A stretch of DNA of 64,000 nucleotides from a virus, in IMG/VR virus record IMGVR_UViG_3300035126_000842, positions 58,314 to 122,313 of that record; one strand, written 5' to 3'. The position numbers were made by a program, and so were the translations under genes. The notes beneath the pieces were generated by a model that was not told the DNA's origin, made no database searches, and saw only the letters and a list, made by a program, of their open reading frames with translations. Positions 17,278 to 24,500 of the stretch are shown one piece after another; the stretch's first letter is position 1, and each line of letters opens with the position of its first letter.

Positions 17278-20022
17278 TTAATCTATAAACTCCAATTCTC
17301 CACCTGCTGCTAAAAACTCATAAATTTCATCGTCGGTCATATCTACCTCACCACCAAACTGCATACTCCCTGTTCCTACTGAAAACTTATCAAAGTAACC
17401 TAAACGATTCGGTTGTAAGAATCCTTGATTAGTAGTCCAATCTCCTCTGCTCATACTTTGACCAGGTTCTTTATAGTTTCTTTGAAACTGACTGTAGTCT
17501 GGAGTTTTTTCTAATAAGTTATTAAGAGCTTTAGTACCTAATAATATGTTATCAGCATTAGCTCCTTTCCACATTCTGCTAGCAAAAGCTCCTGCTTTTT
17601 GACCAAAAGAAGGTTTATCTGCAGCACCAGAATCTAATTTAATACCTTGCTTGCTTTGAGCAGAAGAACTTCCACTACCATCACCTCCTCCGTACATACT
17701 ACCGTCACCTTGTGGTGCTGCGTAAGATTGATTATCTAACCAATTTCTATATTGACCACTAAAAGCAGTAGATTCTAAAGGTTTATTTATACCAAATATA
17801 TCTTCATCTAACTGAGAATTAGCTGTCGCATACATACCTGAACCTATATTAGTTCTTGGTGCTTTACGACCATAAGTAATCATGTCTGATTCAACAGGAT
17901 TGTTAGGATCAAAAGGGTCTGCAAATTGTGCTTTAGGAAGGTAACCTCCATATTTCTTTTTGGTTGATTTACTATTTTTCATTTGATAAGCTTTTAATGC
18001 TTTTTGAGTTTCAGCTCCTAATACTCTATCAAAACTACCGTCTTCTTTAATTGAATTAGGTAATTTATAACCTATTTTAGATAAAGCATTTTGTAATGCA
18101 AATACAATTTTTTCAGAAGCTTCTGTTCCAATTAAATCAGGTGAAGATATTATACCTATTAGATTGTTAGCTTGATTTAAAACTTGCTCTGGTTTATTGA
18201 AAGAAATAGGTCTTAACCTAACACCTAAATCGTAATAGTCGTCATAAGTTCTACCTGTTACATCTATTGTTGGGTATTTTTCTTTTATTTTAAAAACAGC
18301 TCCTACAGGTGTTTGTATTCCTTTACTTCTAGGTATTCCAAAAGCATCACACACATTATCCGCACAATTATTTGTAAATAAATTCCAATCAGAAGGTTTA
18401 AATTCAGTTTCACCAGCAAGCCACCCAAATTCTCCCATAGGTAATGACATGGCTTTATTGTAAATCTTATTCTGGTCTGCTCCATAAACATAATATGAAC
18501 GCTCTCCTTCTCTTTTTGCTCTCCCTATACCAAATGGGTAATTACCAGCTTTACTATAATCTATAGATGCCGATTCAGGATCGTTTGTAACAGAAACAGA
18601 AACATGACCAGGTATATATTTACCAAACATAGGATATAAATTAACCTGTGACGGATGATTCTGCTCAATAGAATGTACAGGTTTTCCTTTTACACCATAT
18701 GCACCAACTTCTTGTCTTGGAGTTCCTGCATATTTAGTATTATATCTTTTACCTTTATACATAAATTCTTGTTCTCCTGCTTTTTTCGCAGCAGAATAAG
18801 CTGTATTAAAATCACCTTTATCAGAATAATCTGCTACATCCCAATTATAAGGATTTGCCCATGAGGGTATAAAGTTTCCTATAGATTGAGCTTTAGGTAA
18901 ATAACCTCCGTATTTTTTTTTATTTTTCTTTTGCCAATTTTCAAATGCAATTTTAGTATCTGTTCCCCAAATTCCATCATATGTTCCATCTTTTTTAAGA
19001 GAAGAGGACATATCATAACCTTGTTCACTTAAAGCTTTTTGTAAAATTCTTATATTATGTTGATTTTCATACGGACTAAAAGCTTTATTTTTGTATTTTT
19101 CTAAAACTTGTTGTCTTGCATATGCAAAATCTGCAGAATTTTCAAAATCATAATCTCTAAATAAAATTCTTTGTTTTAAAGGAAATCCTTGTGATTCATG
19201 TACATATTCAATGCTTTTAGGATCCTTGTACATTTTCTCATCATATCCAACCCAGTCATTTAATGTTTTATCATAAAAAACATTATTTCTTTTAAGATCC
19301 TCGTTTAGTTTATTTAGAAACCCTTCTGACCCCCAATCTTTTGACTGTCTAGAATGTAATAATTCTTCTATATAATCATCTATAAGATTTGCAGTATCTA
19401 TTTTTGTTACGTTAGGATCTTGATTAAGACCAAAAATATACATTTTATTATCTTCATTAGAATAATTAGCTCTTCCATAATCTCCACTTCCATGATTTTG
19501 CGATTCAGAAGATTCTATTGAAACAAGTGGATTACCATATCTATAATGTAAATTTAAAACATCTTTATATCTTGTTTCAGGATCACCGTATGTTTTTCTA
19601 TGCCCTTTTATATTACCAGGAGTTATATTTTTTTCTTGATTTATAAAATAATTTTTTAAATAGTTTTTGAAAAAATCAGGTGATTTTTGTTCAGCAATTT
19701 CCCAAGGTTCTAGTTTTTTACCACTATCTTTTACAGCAAAACGTTTACCGTTCCACATAAACTCATTTGCTCCTTCTTTTTTTGCACCAGCATATGCTTT
19801 ATTAAAATCTTTCTCATGACTATAATCAGATACTCCCCAGTTTAATGGGTTAGTCATCATTGCGCGACGATTCTGTATTTGTTTATATTTAGCATCGTCT
19901 ATTCCATAAAAAGCTCTACCTGCAGCTACTAATGCATTATTAAATTGTTGCAATAAAGAAACATCCTCTTCTTTTTTAGATCCTGCTATTTGATACTTAC
20001 GCAAATAACCTTTTCTTTTCAT
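17278..20022 (-). CDS. 914-aa modular protein: two peptidoglycan-binding repeats and an LRAT/NlpC-like cysteine peptidase
   Basis: The protein is built from an internal duplication. NPLNWGVSDYS (about residue 58) and NPYNWDVADYS (about 389) open two modules, each followed by a DFN-AY--AKK segment. Each module ends in a peptidoglycan-binding-1-like domain (about 322-370 and 643-688; pattern LQ-AL---GY-----DG-----GT-T-A-----Q) and then KKYGGYLPKAQ. In module 2, GHVSVSV (about 473) and NLFTNNCADNVCDAFG (about 551) resemble the His and Cys motifs of LRAT/NlpC-P60-like circularly permuted papain-fold hydrolases. The C-terminus ends with QFGGEVDMTDDEIYEFL. I infer a virion-carried cell-wall-degrading protein used during DNA entry. 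The module 1 catalytic region (EELLHSRQS) is not assignable. It starts 1 nt after the HNH gene stop. Confidence 0.85.
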   Translation of the reverse strand: MKRKGYLRKYQIAGSKKEEDVSLLQQFNNALVAAGRAFYGIDDAKYKQIQNRRAMMTNPLNWGVSDYSHEKDFNKAYAGAKKEGANEFMWNGKRFAVKDSGKKLEPWEIAEQKSPDFFKNYLKNYFINQEKNITPGNIKGHRKTYGDPETRYKDVLNLHYRYGNPLVSIESSESQNHGSGDYGRANYSNEDNKMYIFGLNQDPNVTKIDTANLIDDYIEELLHSRQSKDWGSEGFLNKLNEDLKRNNVFYDKTLNDWVGYDEKMYKDPKSIEYVHESQGFPLKQRILFRDYDFENSADFAYARQQVLEKYKNKAFSPYENQHNIRILQKALSEQGYDMSSSLKKDGTYDGIWGTDTKIAFENWQKKNKKKYGGYLPKAQSIGNFIPSWANPYNWDVADYSDKGDFNTAYSAAKKAGEQEFMYKGKRYNTKYAGTPRQEVGAYGVKGKPVHSIEQNHPSQVNLYPMFGKYIPGHVSVSVTNDPESASIDYSKAGNYPFGIGRAKREGERSYYVYGADQNKIYNKAMSLPMGEFGWLAGETEFKPSDWNLFTNNCADNVCDAFGIPRSKGIQTPVGAVFKIKEKYPTIDVTGRTYDDYYDLGVRLRPISFNKPEQVLNQANNLIGIISSPDLIGTEASEKIVFALQNALSKIGYKLPNSIKEDGSFDRVLGAETQKALKAYQMKNSKSTKKKYGGYLPKAQFADPFDPNNPVESDMITYGRKAPRTNIGSGMYATANSQLDEDIFGINKPLESTAFSGQYRNWLDNQSYAAPQGDGSMYGGGDGSGSSSAQSKQGIKLDSGAADKPSFGQKAGAFASRMWKGANADNILLGTKALNNLLEKTPDYSQFQRNYKEPGQSMSRGDWTTNQGFLQPNRLGYFDKFSVGTGSMQFGGEVDMTDDEIYEFLAAGGELEFID

Positions 20023-20023
20023 A

Positions 20024-20752
20024 TTAGTACAATTCCATTAAGTCTTGTTCATCTAACTGACCACCAAACTCTTTAGCAAAGTTTTCTTCGCTTTTATTTT
20101 TTTCCTCATATGTGAGAACAAAATTTTTACAAAATTTATATATCTCATCATTCGTAAAATCGCTTTTCATTTGGTTTATAGCCATACATACTAATTGTGT
20201 ATTATTTTCTGTATATCCTTCGTTTGGATTTATTCTATCCACACTTAAATTAGTTGGAGTTCTTCCTGCATTTAATTCAAAAGTCATATCTAAATTTGAT
20301 AAGGCACATTTTCCTTTTTGTTTTATATATAAATCATGAAGAAATGCTTTACTTATAGAAAATTCTATATTAGATTTCAAAGATCTATCTACAGCACCTC
20401 TGTATCTACTAGTTAAAATTTTATCTAATTTTTTATCTTCAGAAAAAGAAGCATTTAATTTATGTTGTCGTATTTTATTACAATTATTGCATATATACCT
20501 TCTATAATTTCTTGTAGCATTTAAAGTGTTATTTGGTGTAAAAACAACTTCATCTTTGTAGTCAGCACATTTATGACACAATAACTTGCCTTCAAACCAC
20601 TCAGGTTTTAATTTAATAGAATCTTCGCATGTTCTACAAACCATGTGAAAAACCTCTTTGCTATGTATTCTAGAAGAACGATAGTTTTTTCTGTTTTCTG
20701 GCAAATTGACAGAACACTGATGACATATTTTATATGTAGTTGTTCCTTTCAT
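20024..20752 (-). CDS. HNH endonuclease with twin zinc ribbons and a virion-type FGG tail
   Basis: Four CxxC pairs (C10/C13, C39/C42, C59/C62, C88/C91) form two N-terminal zinc ribbons. An HNH-like core follows near residues 145-200, with SVDRINPNEGYTENNTQLV, the usual phage HNH signature; the first catalytic His is not obvious. The last residues read FAKEFGGQLDEQDLMELY. The FGG-acidic pattern matches the ends of the 914-aa protein (QFGGEVDMTDDEIYEFL) and the 270-aa protein (NEFGGDIYVED), its immediate neighbours. It sits in frame-tight order between them (gaps of 5 and 1 nt). Homing endonucleases normally lack such tails, so this one may be co-packaged with the cargo proteins or may have captured the 3' end of a neighbour. 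Confidence 0.85.
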   Translation of the reverse strand: MKGTTTYKICHQCSVNLPENRKNYRSSRIHSKEVFHMVCRTCEDSIKLKPEWFEGKLLCHKCADYKDEVVFTPNNTLNATRNYRRYICNNCNKIRQHKLNASFSEDKKLDKILTSRYRGAVDRSLKSNIEFSISKAFLHDLYIKQKGKCALSNLDMTFELNAGRTPTNLSVDRINPNEGYTENNTQLVCMAINQMKSDFTNDEIYKFCKNFVLTYEEKNKSEENFAKEFGGQLDEQDLMELY

Positions 20753-20757
20753 AATAC

Positions 20758-21570
20758 TTAATCTTCTACGTATATATCTCCACCAAATTCATTTTTCCAT
20801 TTACTTGCTTGCCTAGCAAAGTTTGCTTTACGAACCATCGCGGTAGAATACTTATCTTTATTTCTAAGAATATGACGCGCTGCTTCTTGAACACTCATAC
20901 CCATTTTAGTAGCTTGAGCTTTGAATGTACCTTTTTTACGAGGGTCAATATGAATACCACCTTGCTTCATTTGATTCATACCACCCATTTCAAATAATGC
21001 TACAGGGTGCTGATAACCATTAGGTTCCATCATAGGGTGATTCATATAACCACCATAGTACCAAGAACCACCTTGCGCCATCATTGCTTGTTGTTCAGGT
21101 GGCATCATCTGCTGTTGCATACCTTGTTGAGGCATACCCTGTTGTTGTTGCATAGCTTCTTGAACAACCTGCGCCATTTGTTGTATAGCTTGTTGCTGTT
21201 GTTCAGGACTTAATTGCTGAAGTCTCTGCATAATTTCTTGGGGATCTACACCTTGTATCTCAGCAAACATTTGAATAATCTGCATTATTTGATCTTGCTC
21301 AGTACTCCCACCTTCTTGATATCTACTACCACCCATTCTCATCTGTTGCCCTTGACCTTGCTGTACTACTTGCATCATCTGCTGAATAGCTTGCTGTTGT
21401 TCTTTTGAAGATAATCCTTGCAGTTGTTGAATTATTTCTTCAGGATCAACACCTTGCATGTCTGCGAACATTTGAATTACTTGCATAATTTGGTCTTGTT
21501 CTGCAGAACCACCTTCTTGCATTTTTACATTACCACCGCACTTATAACAGGGTTTTGACGACTTTTTCAT
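20758..21570 (-). CDS. 270-aa Gln/Met-rich virion-associated protein with a tandem repeat
   Basis: After a CYKCGG knuckle (residues 8-13), two 52-residue copies (about 19-70 and 86-137) share EGGS-EQDQIMQ, QMFA--QGVDP-EI and EQQQAIQQM. A Gln/Met-rich stretch follows, then a conserved C-terminal domain from IHIDPRKKGTFKAQATKMG through VQEAARHIL and MVRKANFARQA, known in crAss-like and other phage structural proteins. The tail is FGGDIYVED. Several GG signatures (QEGGS, RMGGS, AQGGS, QGGIH) punctuate the chain. The DNA repeat spans 21516-21361 and 21315-21160. Function is unknown; the Q-rich helices suggest oligomerisation or packing inside the capsid. Confidence 0.85.
   Translation of the reverse strand: MKKSSKPCYKCGGNVKMQEGGSAEQDQIMQVIQMFADMQGVDPEEIIQQLQGLSSKEQQQAIQQMMQVVQQGQGQQMRMGGSRYQEGGSTEQDQIMQIIQMFAEIQGVDPQEIMQRLQQLSPEQQQQAIQQMAQVVQEAMQQQQGMPQQGMQQQMMPPEQQAMMAQGGSWYYGGYMNHPMMEPNGYQHPVALFEMGGMNQMKQGGIHIDPRKKGTFKAQATKMGMSVQEAARHILRNKDKYSTAMVRKANFARQASKWKNEFGGDIYVED
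21160..21516 (-). repeat. Tandem 156-nt coding repeat within the 270-aa gene
   Basis: The two units (21361-21516 and 21160-21315) encode 52 residues each and are separated by 45 nt encoding a GQGQQMRMGGSRYQ-type spacer. The protein copies are highly similar, with mostly conservative changes (for example VIQMFADMQ against IIQMFAEIQ), so the duplication is old enough to have diverged. Confidence 0.8.
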
Positions 21571-21599
21571 ATAACTATAGTTTATCTAATTTACGAAAT

Positions 21600-24500
21600 T
21601 TATTTAGAAAATGGAACTTCATCTACATAATTTACACCAAGATACAAATATTCTTCACCTGGTAGCATTAAATTTGCTTTTCCATTATCTCCAATTGCTA
21701 AAACAGGATAGTTAATTCCTTCCATTGTAATTCTGTTAGAAGGAATTCTAGTTGTTTTACCAGGAAATTTTCTTTGTCCTTCAGGGTGTTCAATAGGAGT
21801 TTTACCTCCGTCTTGCCAAGTACCAAATCTTTTATGCCAGTACAAAGGACTAAACTGATCTTTAGCTTTAGCAGAATTTTTACCACCCATTCTGTCCCAG
21901 AATCTTTCTCTTCTTTCTTCTGAACCATGCTGGGTGTAATCTTTCATCCCTTTATAACCACCGTGCACTATTTTATATTTGTTGCCTTTTTTAGCAAGTA
22001 CCATCCATTTTTTACCAGGACGATTAGATTTGCGTTTTGCACCCACTTTAGTAAAACCTTGGTTTTTGTATCTATCAGGAATACCACCTTCTCTAAGAAC
22101 TTTAATATCTTCTATTTGATTGATGTCTTCTTCTTCGTAATCACCTAGTTCTGATAATCTATCAATCGCTTCTTCTACTAAAGAATCTACTACCTCTTCT
22201 GAATAACCAGTATCTACTAAAGAACCTGCTAACATATCAGGGTCTTCCCCATCAGCTATCATGGAAGCTATCTGAGCTAATAGATTATCAGTTTCTTTAT
22301 CGTATATATTACCGCCCATTTGTTCTTTAGAAATAGGATTATTTTGAGTATCTCTAGTCGGTTCAAACTCCTCCATTCTATCTCCTTCTACATAAGCTCT
22401 ACCTTTATTATAACCTATTGTGTTTTCAGGGTCGCTATCTAATCTTGTATCACCAGAAGCTATGTATATTTCATTACCTGAAGAGTTAAGTGCTGTATAT
22501 GGTTTACCAGCTAATCTTCTTTTTTCTTGTTTTTTATCCATTCCATAATAAAATTTCTGAGGAGGGTTTCTTGCAGGTTTTTGTATAGGAATATCTAAAG
22601 GTACAAATTCTCTTTCTGGTTTATCATAAGATATTTGAGTTATATTTCTTAATGGCATTTTTTTAAGCTTTGGCATTAATGGTTTTTGAAAAATAGGTTT
22701 ATAATAAGTGGTACTTTCAGTTGTTGTTGGATTTCCTACAGGTTGCCCGTATATTGTACCATATGAATTACTTCCAATTGGTACCATAGTTCTTCCTTGT
22801 TCGATAATTTTTTCTTCCCAAGATGTTGGTTTTATTCCATCTACTGAAAAGTTAGGATCTTTTTTTGTTTTCCAATACTCGTTTAATTTAACATTTGGTC
22901 TAGCATACATGTTATTTAAATAATATTTTCGATTAAGTCTATCCTTATAATCTTTACTTTCCATAATATCCTCTAATACTTTTACTTTTCCTTTATAAAA
23001 CTCTTCAGATAAGCTTTCAGGAACTCTTCCTTTAATTCTTAAAGAGTCTTTAGAAGTTTTTCTTTCTGTTTCTAAACCATACTTTTTAGCAAATTCTTTA
23101 ACAAATAAATCTTCATTATCAAATGCTTGTTGAGTGTATTTCTTAACTGCTTCATCGTGTTGAGTATATTCTTCAAATTCATTAGGGAATGTATTTTTGT
23201 CTATAATTAATTCATATTCTGGTTGTTCTTCATTATTATATTGATTATATAATTTTAGTTTTTTGTGATATTCTACCCAAGGGTCTATCTCTGATGAAGA
23301 CCCACCATCTCGTTTTTTTGCTCTATTTTTGCGTTGTTTTGCTAAAATAGATTCAATACCGTTTGTTACAATTAAAGGCGCTTCATCAGAATATACTTGA
23401 TCTAAATATTCTTCTACTAACTTAGCAAACATTTTGTCATCGAAGTCTTTGTAATCAAAACCAATGTAATTGTCTCCTACGTCATAACCTCTTTCTGTTC
23501 CATACCCTCTGTATTTCTTTCTAAAAAAATTCTTTACTTGTTCAATGTTTTCCTCTGTAAGATATTCTCTGGGTATTTCATCTAAATCTCTAAAGAATAT
23601 ATTTTTTATATGCTCGTTTCTTTTAGTTTCGTCTTTTATTCTATAAGGGTAATTAGAACCTTTGTAATACATGTCTATTAGATTCTCACCACCAGCTTGT
23701 TTTTTAGGTACATACTGTAATCTACCATCTTCTCTTTGTGTAAGTAATAGATCTTTTGTATAGGGACTAAGTTGACTTGCTAGCGCTTCATAAACAACAG
23801 AAGGGTGGTTTTTACTCTTTAACACTATACCATCTTTACCTACGCTAAATCCATGATACAAACCATCATCTTGTAACGGAAAAAACTCTGTGTCTTTTAC
23901 TTCTTTAAATGAATTAGGTTTTCCTGCAGCTTCCCACATGCCATACAAATCATAGTATGAGTAGTCTCCATATTTAAAGTTATCATCTCTTAAATTATTA
24001 GGAAGCGTTTTATTAAAAGCTGTAAACTTAGTCCAGTCTTCAGGATTCTCTCCTCCTTCTCGATATTTAGGTCCTTTCTCGTTTTTAAAATGAGTTTCGT
24101 AAGACCTATCTATACCGACAGGGTTTTTCTTACCCATATAAGATACTCCTTCTTGTAGTGCGTTTATAGCTAAGTCACCCCAAAAAGGTGCTGGTGATTT
24201 TAATCCTTCTAAAGCAATGTTAACTGTTCTTGCATAATCGCTAGGATTATTTTCTAGTATTTGAGTTGTTGCATTATAAGCGGGACCTACTACATTAACT
24301 TGGTCAGCTAAAGTTTGTTTAAGTATATTTCCGGCAGGTGTATTAAGAAGTTTAGTTAACCAGTTTTCAGTTTCTCCTCCTCCTTGATACATATACTCTT
24401 TATCTTGATATGGTACTCCTGTTGTTGAAGTAGGAAAAAAACCACCCATTTCTTTCTTCTCATTTCTAATCTTTCTTTCCTGTTTTAACATTTCAGCGGT

